Assembly: GCA_947179155.2 (NCBI GenBank)
Contig: OX359280.1
Span: forward strand, 11,027,001 to 11,091,000
Direction: 5' to 3'
Length of the DNA stretch: 64,000 nucleotides
From: Hedera helix
Taxonomy: Eukaryota > Streptophyta > Magnoliopsida > Apiales > Araliaceae
Shown: one piece after another, positions 23,839 through 36,057 of the stretch
Position numbering within the stretch: the first letter of the stretch is position 1
Layout of the letters: each line of letters begins with the position of its first letter
The notes under the pieces: model-generated
Database searches by the model: none
Told to the model about the DNA's origin: nothing
What the model saw: only the letters and a program-made list of their open reading frames with translations
Made by a program: the position numbers and the translations under genes

Positions 23839-26800
23839 TGTAATATCCCGGATATTTAAATGAATTAGAAATAAAATATTTAATATTTAATAAAGGTTGG
23901 AGTTTGATAACCTAGTAGTGATAGATAAATAGAGGTCCAAATTAAATTTAACGGACTAACTTAGATATGGTGATATCAAAATTTTTGATAAGTTAGCAAG
24001 TAAAGTGATAATTCAATAAACTTGACTAACAACAAGTCTAATTAAATTAAGAGAATTAATTAGTGGAGTTATGTAATTATGCGACGTGTTGCGTGTAAAT
24101 TAAATATGTATTTATATGAATATATATATGCATGCACATTTAGTAACATAATTTAATGGTTAATTAAATTGTGATAAATAGATAGATTAATATTAAATTA
24201 ATCCGAATTTGAATTAAAAAGGTTTATTGTGGAATTAATTTATTCATTAATCAACAATTATGCAAATTGTTGATAAATTATTTGTGAGGAATAATTATGT
24301 AAATTATATAATTATAAATTATATAAAGTAGTTGAATTAATTAAGGGAGATTAGTAATTGTAGATATGTACAACATTTAATTTCATATATATGAAGGGAT
24401 TAAATTAATTAAGTAATTTTAAATAGTAATTGAATATATTAAATGAATATATTCTATAATTAAATAAATCATTGTAAATGATTTATGAGAATGAGAAATT
24501 TAATTATACAATTATTTGTGTAATATTAATTAAATAATTAAATAAATTATTTAAATAAGAAATTGAGTAAATATATTATTATTTTAATGTATTTTCGGGT
24601 AAATGGATGTATTTCCATAACTGATGAGAAATGAATTATTTAATGTAAATGTATTAAATAATTTAATTTATGGCCTAAATAATATATATTAAATTATATA
24701 TTGTATTTATTTTAATTTCATAATTTATTGTGAAATTGTTTTTGAGGTAAAGTAATGTGTATAAATAATATATATAGATTATATATATTAGTATTAGCGA
24801 ACACACTCTAAAGTTTTAATATCAAAATAATTGATAAGTTGTCATTAATTAAATATTCAATTAAATTGAATATAATGAGTGAATTAAATATAATAAATTA
24901 ATTAATATGATTATTAATTAATGTAAATAATGTAAAATATTATTAATAATATTATTAGTCCATTTAGTAATTTAATACTTATGGGTTAGAATATTTAATT
25001 ATTTATTCAATCTAATTATTTATTTAATCATGGATTGAATAATTAATGTGTAAATTATTAAATTAGCCCAACATGGGTTAATTAGTAGTCCAAGTGGAGA
25101 ATAATAAAATTTGACAATTTAGTGGCCCAAACAATTTAATAGAAGCCCAATTGGTATTTTAAATTAAAGCTCAATGCTTGGCCCACTTGAAAAATGCTTT
25201 ATAAAACTATTATTTATTAAAAGTGACTTTGGTCAATCTTTTTGGGACAAGTAACTTGGTTGTTGCCGGCAAAAGGGAGTAAATGATAGTTAATTGATTT
25301 TGTGTTTATTTTATTTTTCTTTTAATTAAATAAAGGATTGCTTGTTTATTTTTTTAAGTACATGACACCATCCCTCTTCCACCAACTAAGTCATGGGCTA
25401 TCTTTCTTATGCAAGTATCCAAGTGAGGAGCATTATGACTTATAGATATAATTTTGTATCTAAGAATTTTGCATGTATACTTGAAATGATAGACATTATA
25501 CTTCATTTATTTTCTAAGTTCCAAAAGAGAGAGTTTGAGAGAAATAGTTTGGGAGAGTAAGAATTTTTGAGAGAGAGCATGGAGAAGGTAGAGAAGGAGA
25601 TCTTGGTGCATGTCTTCAAGTTGCACCACCTATTTTGGAAGAAAAATGAAGATAGCCATTAAAATGAGGTAATGGTTATTTTAAATGTAGTTTATTTTTT
25701 TTAATTAAATAAACTAACATGTGAGTATAAACATATTAATATAGTTAATAATGTGTAGTAGTAATATTTATGTCATGCTTGAATTAATATACTTGGTTTG
25801 TGTTTTGGTATAATTTATATGCTAAAAACATGTGTTTGGTGGTGTTAAATCAAGTCTCAAAGTAATGACAAGAAAATAATTTTTATAATATTTAGATTTA
25901 ATGTTATAATATTATAGAACATTAAATCATGAGAAAAACAAAGTTTGAATCACTCAAAATGGAGTTATACACAAAAAGTTATGATTTGTGGTAGTTTATG
26001 TGATGTAAAAAATTTTATAAAAAATTTTAATATTAAATCATGAAAAATTAAATTTTCATGTTATAAATTGATATTAAGTGATTGGTAATTTTTTTGGATT
26101 TTTAAAGCTTACTTGAAGGTGTAATTTTTATTAAAGTGGTGTATTAAAGTTACTGTTCACAATCTGCTTGGAAGAAGAAAAAAACCACTGTCCGCGCAAT
26201 GCGCGAGCTACTGTTTACCCGCCAGACGCGCTATAATACGACGCCGTTTTGGGTACAAAAAAATCAGTTTCCGCGCGACATGCGCGGAAGCCAACAAACG
26301 GTGTTACAAAACGGCACCGTTTTGGTACAGTAGAAATGTCAGCGCGCGCAATGCGCGAGATACCGATTTTGGCAAAATTACATTTTTGCCCCTCCGGTCT
26401 TTTTTCTGCGAAATTACGAAATTGCCCCTCCGTTCGTTTTTTGACTTAATTACAGAATTGCCATTCTGGATAATTTTAATTAATTTAAATGTTTAAAAAT
26501 TAATTTAAAATTATAACAAAAATAATAATAATACCAAAAATGATATTTAGGTATATAATATTATATTTTTCAAATATAATATGTATTTAGGATTAATATT
26601 TAAATGTTGTAAATATTAATCTAGTTATTTTAATATTATATTTTTCCAAATATAATAAGTATTTAGGATTAATATTTAAATGATTGTAAATATTAATCTA
26701 GTTAGTTTAATATTATATTTTTCAAATATAATAAATATTTAGGATTAATATTTAAATATTTTAAATATTAATCTAGTTAGTTTAATATTATATTTTTTTA

Positions 26801-28383
26801 AATATAATAAGTATTTAGGATTAATATTTAAATGATTGTAAATATTAATCTAGTTAGTTTAATATTATATTTTTCAAATATAATAAATATTTAGGATTAA
26901 TATTTAAATGTTGTAAATATTAATCTAGTTAGTTTAATATTATATTTTTTTTCAAATATAATAAGTATTTAGGATTAATATTTAAATGTTGTAAATATTA
27001 ATCTAGTTAGTTTAATATTATATTTTCAAATATAATAAATATTTAGGATTAATATTTAAATGTTTTAAATATTAATCTAGTTGGTTTAATATTATATCTT
27101 CTGAATTTATGATTAAATTAATTATTATTTAATTAATATTAAATAATAAACAAGGATGATAAATTAATTAATTATTATTTAATTACTATTAAATAATAAT
27201 TAAAGACAACTAAGATTGATTATTTAATTATTTATTATTTGATTAACTTTAAATAATAAATAAATCTAGTAAGTTATTATTTACTGTTAAATAATAACTA
27301 AAAGTAGTTAATTACTTACTATTTAATTAATGCTAAATAGTAATTAAATGAAATAAAGAATATGTCTTTTAACTCTTTTGTTTAAACAATTATAATAAAT
27401 TGTTTAATAGTTTAATGAGTGTTTAACACTTGAGAAAATTATTTTCTAAACTTATTAAATTATTAACCTAATATGATTGAGGGTCTATAAGGTTAATGAT
27501 ATTGTTTTGACTGATGTATATCATGTGTTAGTACTTATGTGGTAGATAAGTTTCTTAGTAAGCGTATAGTTGTGCAAATACGCCGTATTAATTATTAGAC
27601 CAACTTTATTGATGTTAGGTCTTTCAAAGTCAGTTAGTTAAAGCTAGACATTTATTGTAGCTGAGCAGACAGGCAAGTTTCCTAAACCCTACTCAATTTA
27701 TATTCGAGCAGGATATATTATTTTATTGTTCAAGTCCCTAACTCAAATTCAAGTTATTACGTTTCAAGCATGCTATGGTTTAATTCGGTATAATTATTCC
27801 ACCTCTTTAAATTGTTGATTCGCACATAGTGCTTGTTGCATGTGTTCATCAGGTATGAAAGGCTGATCACCTTCATTACCATAAGGTTCAGTTAAATTTG
27901 TTCATGGTCATTATTGACACTCAACATTTATTTATTCAGTCATTCAATTATTGAAATTATGACTCGTACTCTTTCACAATTATTATATTGTTGAAAATTC
28001 AAAAGCTTATTCTTTCTTTCAATCATGATATATCGTTATCATATTTAAACTTGCTGAGCAAAGTCGTTGCTCACTCTTGCTATATCATGATAACAAATTT
28101 CAGAATAATACGAATGTCCGAGGAGAGACGGAGACAGAAGCAACAGACAAGATTATAGTGTTATGCATTATAACTAAATTGTTATATGATGTAAGTAATT
28201 TTGTAAACCTTTTTATGAATCGAAAGGTATACCTGTAAGTTAAGGTTAGAAACCTTGGGAAATGTTGTAGAATAAACAATTTATGTTTATATATTCCGCA
28301 TTAGTTATAGAACGTGTATGAAGATGATGTATCGTGACGTACCAAGTCTAGGGTTTGAGGAACCCGAATTTGGGGGCGTTACA
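23839..28383 (+). repeat. 3' LTR of D (4545 bp)
   Basis: Same length and order as the 5' LTR at an offset of 6848 bp. Ten single-base differences were seen. It carries copies of the GC island, the 76-bp array and the stem-loop. Confidence 0.95.
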
Positions 28384-29288
28384 TATGAGCTATATTAAAT
28401 AATTAATATAGGTTTTATGTGATTGAAATATTATCAAGTAATGATAATATTTTCCAAGTGTTTATATACCCGTAATTATATAATTATGTGGTTAAGTGTT
28501 AGAGATGCAAGATGTATAGATATTATCATATGAATGTGAATATGATACTAATTTAAAGATCAACTTGATTAATTGTTAGGTCTATCTAAAGAGAATTAAA
28601 TTGAATTGGGTAGATGTAGATTACGCACGAGGCAAGTTTTTTTTAACACTAACTTGTATTTATTATTGCAAGTTTTCTTCAATCTTATTTACATTGAGCA
28701 ATTCAATTATTGTTGAGCAAATATCTACACTCATAGTTATTTGACAGAGCTTTAAGTGGATTAATTATTTAAAATTATTCCACATCATTATTATTATTGT
28801 ATTCGTACATAGTGCATTTGCAAATGTATAGTTCATTAATTTAAGAATTGTTAAGAAAGTCTAAGCTAGTTTCTTCAGCTAGATAATGCATGTTAAATTC
28901 ATCACATTGAATCTTTTAAAAGTTTATCCAAACCATTGGTTGGTGCAGATTCTTATAGTAAGACTAAGAATGAACAACCCTAAATAAGGGGAATTTTTAT
29001 CTGTCAAAAAATCAAATTTGCGCAAGATGTCTGAATGTTATGCATATACATATAGTACAAAAGGCTGTTCCCCTCGAGTACTAGTTTTTCGAGGAGTCAG
29101 ATATATACAAATGTCTATTCTACCTTAGTAGCAGTTCATGATCCTTAAAGACCACTCAGCAGTAAAGAGTCAATCCATTCTTATATTGATAAATTGATTC
29201 TTGATCTCTTTAACAATTGTTATCTATTGTTGAAAACCCTGATATTAATTTTCCTTTTATCATGATATATCCTGTTATTTGTTTATAA

Positions 29289-29321
29289 ACTTGCTGAGCC
29301 ATTTAGTTGCTCATTCTTGTT
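29289..29321 (+). other. conserved LTR stem-loop, copy in C
   Basis: CTTGCTGAGCCATTTAGTTG then CTCATTCTTGTTA, followed by ATATCATGACTTATTTCAG as in D. Confidence 0.6.
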
Positions 29322-30112
29322 ATATCATGACTTATTTCAGCTAAGCCAGAGTGTTCTAAACATGACAAATGCAAGGGAAAAACCAACGCTTCTATTAGCT
29401 TGATGCATGCTAGATTAATTACTTTATATTATTTCTTTTGGTAAATCTTTTGTATTCCCTTAAGATCTATAATGTCTATATTAAGGTTAATCGACCTTGG
29501 GAAATATAGTCCTTTTTATAAGGAACCTTTTGTACTATTCCACGAAGTTTAAATGCAATTTATGTATTTAATTGTTAGTAAGTATTGTACAGTGGAGAAC
29601 CAAACCCGAGGTTATAGAACCCAAATTTGGGGTCGCCACAGAATTGATTAGTGAAATATTTGTATAACATTCGCATACGCTAAACACTTGTATCATTACA
29701 AGTCACTAAGGATTCATTGATGTATAATAGATCATAATAGATATGATCTACGTTGCTTAAAGTATGTAACCAGAAGATATTGAATCAATAAATATATTGA
29801 AAGTTGATTAATGAGTTGTATATATTCACATGTTTAAAATAGACTAGGTCATACTATACTTGATCTGAGATCTATTATAATTTAATAAAAATTACGATTC
29901 TAAGACAAAAAAATTATGAAGTTTTAAATAACTCTGTTTTAAACAACTATAATATGGTTATAGGTTATGAATGAAGTTGTAATAGTTTTAAAAATAAACT
30001 AATTGTATCAGTTATATTATTAAGGCATATTGTGAATTTAAGTACAAGGTTGTACACTAACGCACGGGATCCGCCGTGGCTAGTATGAGGATTCCCAGGG
30101 CGTTACATCAAA

Positions 30113-30128
30113 TAAGGAGGTATGCTTT
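30113..30128. mobile_element. hairpin MITE 'H', right part
   Basis: AAGGAGGTATGCTTTT (with the preceding TCAAAT of the TSD) is the inverse of the left end at 4611-4631. This is the other side of the MITE broken by LTR A. Confidence 0.65.
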
Positions 30129-30709
30129 TCAAAAATTCCAATTATACTTTTCATACCTTGCTATTAGAGCTTGTAACGACAGATCACCAAATTTACTTAT
30201 TCCTACCTCTATAGCCTCTAGTGGCATGCTGAGTTAGGTAGGTATTAGTCAAGTCGTTTGAAAGTAGATTATTCAAATAATAATAATAATAATATTTTAA
30301 ATTATTATTATTATTATTATTTTTAGTCCCATTTACAAATACTAAAACAGAATAACTTATATAGTATATTTTAAAAATAAAATATGAGGTTTATGTTTAT
30401 TCAATAATTTACAAATACTAAAAAAGACTAAATACCAAATAAATTTCAAATTTAAGTTAAAAGTACTCCAAAAAACATGCTCATGCTGCAAAATGGAGCA
30501 CATTGCATCAAGTCAATTATACTCCGGAAAGGGAAACAAACAAAAATTATCAAATTTCTGCCATTCTAGGGCTCGGACAAGCAACGATAAAGAATCAGAG
30601 AGAACGGAGAGAGAAGTCACTTATGGTTCTTTTTGTTTCATTTTTCCTTCTTTGATTCTCATATATGCTTGATATTGCTTTAACTAACTAATTAGTTAAT
30701 TGTACGCAG
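30129..30709. other. intergenic, upstream of the YAE1-like gene
   Basis: Holds an AT hairpin at 30278-30322, (AATAAT)n followed by its complement (TTATTA)n, and AT-rich sequence. A GA-rich stretch near 30590-30615 may be the 5' UTR. TTGTACGCAG directly before the ATG could be the 3' end of a 5'-UTR intron, which I cannot confirm. No gene is seen. Confidence 0.5.
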
Positions 30710-33437
30710 ATGGCGACGACCATTGCCGACGAGCTCTCCGCAGGAACTTTGAAGCAATCAAATGGTGAGGTGGGTCAATTGTCTAATACCGAAACGAAGA
30801 ATTTTGATTCAGATGGTATGACTTCCAATTTAGTGTACTCCAGCTTTTAATTGCCCTTTGGTACAAATATTCAGATGACAATTGCATTAGTTAATTTTTA
30901 GTGGGTTTTGTAACTGATGTGTAGAACATATTGAAATAGATTTTTTCTAAGTTGATGCCACTTGCATATTCCGCTACTTGATTGAGAAAACTGAATTAAA
31001 CAGAACTTCAAACCATTTTTGTTATTTATTTTTATTTTTAATTTTTGGTACTTCTCGAAGAAATAGGAGGGTCATTGGCGGACTACTTAAATGCCGGCCC
31101 ATCTTCCTCACCCCTAGAAAGATTTTCTGGCTTATTGCGAAGATGATTGAAGTTCTGTTTTTATTATCCAGTTAGGAGTACATTTTGTAATAGAAACACT
31201 TACATATGAAAGAAAGCAACACAATATGACTGTATTTTTAAAGGGCCAATATCCTACTGATTTAGGACAACTTTTGAAGAAGAACAATAACTGAAAAACA
31301 ATAAAAATAACTTGGGTGAGGCTTCGCACCTCTCTATCCCTAGGATTTTCCCCTGGGTGATACTCTGTGCATCACTACTCCAAAGGTTTCTCAACCACAA
31401 AAGAGAGAAAAATAGCTCATAGATTTCGCCAAATAATCAATAATTTGTAGTGTTATTAACTTGTGAGGATTACATTAATATTTGTAGACTACTAATGTTA
31501 CTTGGGAAAGAATAAAGTAACCCAACGACTAAAATACCCTTATTAGTATAAATTTTTTATCACTATTATATGTCCTATATCCCCACTATTAAACAAATTA
31601 TATCAATTAGTCTTACATTAAATATGATAAAAACTTCAAATAATAAATATAAAAATCTTTGATTTGCCGTTGACTTGTGGTCCTCGTCATTATCCCCTTG
31701 TTGGAGAAAATTCAACCTCGAGTTTTGCAACATGTTAGAATCATCCATGAACTTATTTGGACCAAGAGAAAACAAGTTGACGTTTTGGAGAGTTTCATAC
31801 GAAATGTCTCAAAAAAAAATTGAGAGTACTGACAAAATTATTACTTTTTTTATCTGGTTGTGCTGTAAATATACCATCTATGATGACAATCAATGATGCT
31901 GGGATTAAAATGAAAGTATCACCTTGTTGAATTCTTCCATTGTTGACTTGTAAGGGTTTTGGTTCCCCTAATTATACTCTTTACTACTGCTTTATATACT
32001 GTCGTGGTGTCACTGTTCTCGATTAAATGCCAATGAATGTAAACTTCAATGCCACACCCTTTAGCTGTGTTTGTGAGTTTGGAGAAAGAAGAAAGGAAAG
32101 GAATTAAAAATTTATTGGAGAATGGAGAATGGAGAATGAAAGAAAAGAAATTTAGTTTCTTTCTTTGTGTTTAGTTTTGGTAGAAAATTTTAACTTAAAA
32201 GAAAAGATTACTACTTTTCCATTATGAGATTACATTTAAGAACTATTATAGGGATGGTTTTGGTATTTTAGTATGCCATCTCAAGTCTTTAATAAATTTT
32301 CTTCCAAATCCTCCCATGTTTGGGAGGGAATTTTTTAAAAATCTCTCTCCTTCTCTTTTCCTTTCTCTCCCAAAAAAACTCACAAATAAGGGACTTTTGA
32401 TCTCTTTCCTAAATTTCTCTCCTTTCTTTTCTCTCTTTTTTGAAACTCACAAGCACACAGACACAGTGTTAGGCACTCATTATTTATTGTATTTGAAATT
32501 GCTACTGTCTACCATCTTTCATTGTATTTCAGTAAGAACCTTGAATTACAGTGTGTTTTAAGTAGTTGTAACAGTCTAGGTCTTTAATATATCCTGTGTT
32601 TCCTCTTCTTAGTGTATGTTAAAGTGCTCACTTCTTTTACTCCAGATTTTGATGGGGATGAATTGTGGCATGAAGATGGATCATCATGGAATGGTTCTTA
32701 TGATGAATTGGATAAAGCTTCTGAATTGGACAGGGAGTGGCAGAGGAGGCGAGACCAGTTTCACACGGTAATTTAACAAGTTGAAATTGATTGCTTGTAC
32801 TACCATTTTTTTTGGGGGGGGGGGGGGTTGATATTATTTTCCCCTTGCGTGATATCATACTATATTTGCTCAGTACTTTTCATTCTTCATCAATAATTAG
32901 ATCGGATACCGTGATGGTCTCATGGCGGGTAAAGAAGCTTCTGCACAAATGGGATTCAATATTGGCTTTGGTGAATCTGTATTTGTTGGATACAAATGGG
33001 GTCTTGTTAGAGGTATTTCTAGGTAAGCAATTTAATTTCCTTTGTAATACTATAAACACAATTTCCTCTTTTTTCCAATATTTTGTATTTTGTGATCCTA
33101 TTGTTTCTTCCGTTTGTCACCTTGATGAAGCGCCCTGGCTTGCCTTCCGGATGCAGTGAGAAAAAGGTTGGTCGAGTCCGAGGAAAAGAGAACTAAATTC
33201 CTTAACATGCACGAATCTGTCTATGCTCTTTCAACCACTGATGCACTAAAGGTGTTTCACGATGATATGTCCAATAAATTGGAAAATCAGAGGCATATTG
33301 CTGAGTCCAGTTCTCACAATGAAGAAGGGAGTAATCGAGGTTCAAATTACAATCTTCTGGAAACCTTTTATGCGGATATTCAGTCACTTGTTCTTGAATC
33401 TCCTGCATTAGAAGTACATTTAGAGATAGATGGCTAA
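30710..33437 (+). CDS. YAE1: YAE1-like protein (Yae1 domain), 4 exons, 218 aa
   Basis: Exons by splice sites and frame: 30710-30815, 32646-32767, 32901-33022 and 33131-33437 (657 bp, 218 residues plus stop). All introns are GT-AG. Exon 3 encodes the Yae1 core GYRDGLMAGKEA...GFNIGF. Glycines at residues 78, 82, 86, 94, 98, 106, 110 and 114 keep the four-residue spacing of the deca-GX3 motif, with Ser at 90 and 102. Upstream are acidic/Trp-rich DELWHEDGSSW (40-50) and ELDREWQRRRDQ (62-73), placed as in YAE1 rather than LTO1. In yeast and human, YAE1 works with LTO1 as an adaptor that brings ABCE1/Rli1 to the cytosolic iron-sulfur assembly targeting complex; the same role here is inferred. The C-terminal half has STTDALKVFHDDM. 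Intron 1 is long (1830 bp) and holds a MITE. Start chosen as the only in-frame ATG opening exon 1. Confidence 0.85.
31640..31780 (-). pseudogene. possible retrotransposon pol 3'-end remnant in intron 1
   Basis: On the minus strand the text reads like the C-terminal tail of plant gypsy polyproteins (SRLNFLQQGDNDEDHKST). It is short, with no flanking LTR seen. This is a weak call; it may be chance similarity. Confidence 0.2.
32055..32470. mobile_element. MITE-like inverted repeat in intron 1 of the YAE1-like gene
   Basis: The left arm TAGCTGTGTTTGTGAGTTT with GAAAGAAGAAAGGAAAGG mirrors the right arm CCTTTCTTTTCTCTC with AAACTCACAAGCACACAGAC. The span is about 410 bp and the arms imperfect. Flanking GCCACAC and GGCACTC could be decayed target duplications. 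No coding. Class (possibly hAT-like) not proved. Confidence 0.5.
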
Positions 33438-33716
33438 ATGTTTTTTTACAGTAAATGCCAAGATTTTTTTAACTTAAACTGTGGAAAAGAAGATTAGTTC
33501 ATTATGTCAATTAATGGTAATTTGTGTCAACTCTGTTGTATTTAATTATATTGATGAGGATCCTGAGCAAATGTTACTGAAGTGTTTTATGTTGACCTGC
33601 ACTAAAGGGATGTTTTGGGTGCTCTGTTTGGCAATTTTCTGGACTGTTTTATGGCTATCTGGGAAAAAAGAAACTTAGCATATGCAGTCTTATTTCTTAT
33701 AGCTCCCAATGTATTA
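33438..33716. other. 3' flank of the YAE1-like gene
   Basis: Probable 3' UTR and downstream DNA. The frame at 33481-33678 shows no recognisable domain. No other feature seen. Confidence 0.5.
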
Positions 33717-34448
33717 CTCCCTCGGTTACAAAATTAGAGATATTTTTTTTTTTTGTCCGTTTCAAAATTAGGTATACGTTTCTAATTTTCATACTACAAA
33801 GGGCCATTAAATTTCTAATTCATTATTTTCATTTTAGGTTGATCGAGTAACATTATGTCATATACTACATTTGTAACTAATGTTGAGGATATATTTGCGA
33901 AAGAAACATCACTTAAAAATTGTATTTTAGAGATGGAAAATATGGTAAAATATTTGGTATTACTAATATAATTCATGCTTCTTCTGAAAATGTTAGAAGG
34001 GAAGAGACGCACAAGGCTGTTCAACTCCTATCTAACATATAACTCCTCTTTTTAAGTAATGATAACTATTTGTATTATTTTAACAGAGGAGCAATGTATT
34101 ATTCTTTAATGTTTCTTTCAAATCTAACTCTACAAATGATGAAAACATATAAAAATAATAAATATAATCTTTTTGTAGGAATTTTTATAATGCAAGACCT
34201 TTTTATTTAAAAAATAATAATAAAGCTATGTCATTAAAATAATACTGAAATTTCAATAAATTAATTAGTGAGTTACACTTCGTCAAAACACATAAAAATT
34301 GGTAGGCCCCTTATTCGTTTATGCTTTTATCAACTATCTAGTTGAATTTGAAAGAAACCATTAAAACTGCTGTTTTTAGAGTGATTTGTAATTAAGTTTA
34401 CCCAAGCCATGCCTTATTCACTTTTTCCTATTTTAGTATCATAGGGAG
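33717..34448. mobile_element. Stowaway-like MITE pair of ends, about 730 bp
   Basis: TA-CTCCCTCGGTTACAAAATTA at the left and CCTATTTTAGTATCATAGGGAG-TA (in parts: CCTATTTTAGTATCA, TAGGGAG) at the right are inverted and each flanked by TA, as in Stowaway elements. The span is longer than usual, so it may be two decayed elements or contain an insertion. Confidence 0.4.
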
Positions 34449-35802
34449 TATATTAATTATTAATTAGTACTTTATTTAATATGGTAGATTATATTATGTC
34501 ATTTCTAAAATCATGTTATAACAATTATAACCCCAACAGAAAAAGTTATACCATATAAATACCCGTAAAAATGAACAAATAATTAATGAGATTTACTAAA
34601 GAACTAATTATGTGATAAAATAATTTTGAAAAATAGTAAATTATAATAATTTAAAAGTTTACAGATTAATAAATGTTCCCAGGGATTATTGCAAGAGATA
34701 TCAATGCAAATGAAAGGGGGTTAAATTATTTTTTTTCTCACGGGACTCTAATTTAAATTTGTATTATTGAATTTTTTTTTCTTCAGTTAATTCACTGAAT
34801 TATAATATTTATACCAAAATTCAAAAAGTTGTTTAAGACTGGTAGCATTTAACAAAAAATATGTGCGGTAAATGTTCACATGGATTATTCGGCACATAAA
34901 AATATGACAATTTTTTAGAAAAAATGGATTCAATACTTTGTATCTCTTACCTTTCTTGACTAAAGAAACTCACAAACATAATTTTTCTTAACTTTTCTAT
35001 TCTTTCTTTAATTTTAAAAGCTCATAAAAACAGGGTGTTCGATTGGAAAAGAAGGAAAGATTGGGTGTTCGATTGGAAAAGAAGGAAAGATGGTTAAAGG
35101 ATACATGCAACGCAACAACGAAGATGAAGAAAAAGGAAGAAAAATAAGCAAAGAAAAATATAACAAAAAGAATTCCCAGTGATGCTTCAATAATGATGAG
35201 TAGATTGTCAGAGATGGGAATTCATTCCCCATTCTTTTTGGTTTGGGTCTTGTTGCAGAGCTGCTGGTTTGATTGTGAAGGTAAAAATTTATTAATATTT
35301 GTTCTATATTGATATTTTTTTTTTACCACCATATCTATCTATATATATATATAGGATTTAGTTAGCATGAAGTTAATTTTATAATAAGTTAATCGATGGA
35401 CTAATACAATACTGACACGCAGACCGAAAATTATTTTCTCTCTCTTTGTGTCACCACTTAAATGTATTTTATTTGGTTGATTTATTTATATTGTTTAATA
35501 TAGTTAACTTGTTTTAATTGCTAATTTTAAGTAATCATTTTTTTTTTACCATAGTATGCCACTTTGACATATGTATGACATTAATACACACTTCCTCTTA
35601 TGTACTAGCCAGTCAATCCGTTAAAAATTAAACAACTTAAAAGATTTTGTACTAATTTATAAAAAAAATTGTAGTTTAATGAGGTAAAGAAAAAAAAATA
35701 AAAATCGGTGATATAAATATAAATTGGGATTCGGTTCAATAGATAAAAAGTGATTTAACTCAAATGAGAGTATATATTCTATAAGTTTCAAAATAAGTGA
35801 TA
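34449..35802. other. intergenic AT-rich DNA
   Basis: No gene is supported. It contains a 30-bp perfect direct repeat (35033-35062 and 35063-35091; GGGTGTTCGATTGGAAAAGA start) and a short (TA)n at about 35340. A phrase resembling a splice acceptor and donor around a 26-base segment (about 35256-35281) has no supporting coding context. Confidence 0.5.
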
Positions 35803-36057
35803 CTCTCTCTATTCCAAAATCAGATTTACAATTTGATTTTTGAAGTCAAACGATGGTATATTAGACTTTAAATTAATGTGAATTTATTAAATTTTAGTTG
35901 ATACAATTATTATAATTGTATAGTATATAACAAAAACTATTAATCATAAAATTTATATCATTGTAAACTTTTATGAGTCGTACTAATTTTAAAGTTTAAT
36001 ATCCCGTTGTTTGACCTCAAAAGTTAAATTATATCTCTAATTTTAGAACAAAAGAAG
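35803..36057. mobile_element. Stowaway-like MITE, about 255 bp
   Basis: Ends TA-CTCTCTCTATTCCAAAATCA and TCTAATTTTAGAACAAAAGAAG-TA (in parts: TCTAATTTTAG, AACAAAAGAAG) are inverted repeats. A longer inner match includes GAAGTCAAACGATGGTATATTA on the left and a complementary TTGACCTCAAAAGTTAAATT region on the right. TA target duplication on both sides. No coding. Confidence 0.65.

Larger units (their letters stand above)
16991..28383 (+). mobile_element. element 'D': complete non-coding giant-LTR retrotransposon (LARD type)
   Basis: Total 11393 bp with a perfect 5-bp TSD tatga (16986-16990 and 28384-28388). Two direct LTRs of exactly 4545 bp each flank a 2303-bp internal domain. A PBS follows the 5' LTR and a PPT precedes the 3' LTR. 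The PPT context (TTCGGGGACGAAATTTTTAG) is like that of Tekay-type chromoviruses. No frame in the internal domain resembles gag or pol, so proteins must have come from another element. By eye the LTRs differ at ten positions (17773, 18323, 18561, 19176, 19259, 19337, 19422, 19594, 19613, 20705, in 5' LTR numbering), nine of them transitions, or about 0.2 per cent. The insertion is therefore recent. Confidence 0.95.
14552..29640 (+). mobile_element. solo LTR 'C', about 3.7 kb, carrying element D
   Basis: It starts TGTAATGACCACG and ends GGGGTCGCCACA, and is flanked by the perfect 5-bp TSD gaatt (14547-14551 and 29641-29645). Removal of D and one of its TSDs leaves 3691 bp. It has a (TA)n tract, a TATA box (15240), a GA-rich leader, a GC-rich patch at 16210-16325, an AT-rich tandem array at 16495-16980 and the conserved stem-loop at 29289-29321. 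There is no PBS or coding. It is inserted in LTR A. Confidence 0.88.
4750..30107 (+). mobile_element. solo LTR 'A', about 5.0 kb, carrying three nested insertions
   Basis: It starts TGTAATATCCC and ends GGGCGTTACA, and is flanked by a perfect 5-bp duplication tcaaa (4745-4749 and 30108-30112). When nested elements K, B and C (each with one TSD copy) are removed, about 4960 bp remain: 4750-7042, 9204-11319, 14460-14551 and 29646-30107. Order of parts: 34-bp repeats, TATA box (6342), GA-rich leader, AT-palindrome array, conserved stem-loop (11238), 3' end. There is no PBS, gag or pol, so it is a solo LTR of a Tekay-like giant-LTR gypsy family, left by recombination between LTRs. Confidence 0.85.

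Noticed and set aside
32814..32827. G14 run as a regulatory signal
   Set aside because: Within an intron beside a T run; more likely a homopolymer of uncertain length.
35256..35281. possible tiny exon between an AG and a GT
   Set aside because: No neighbouring coding exon or conserved peptide supports it.
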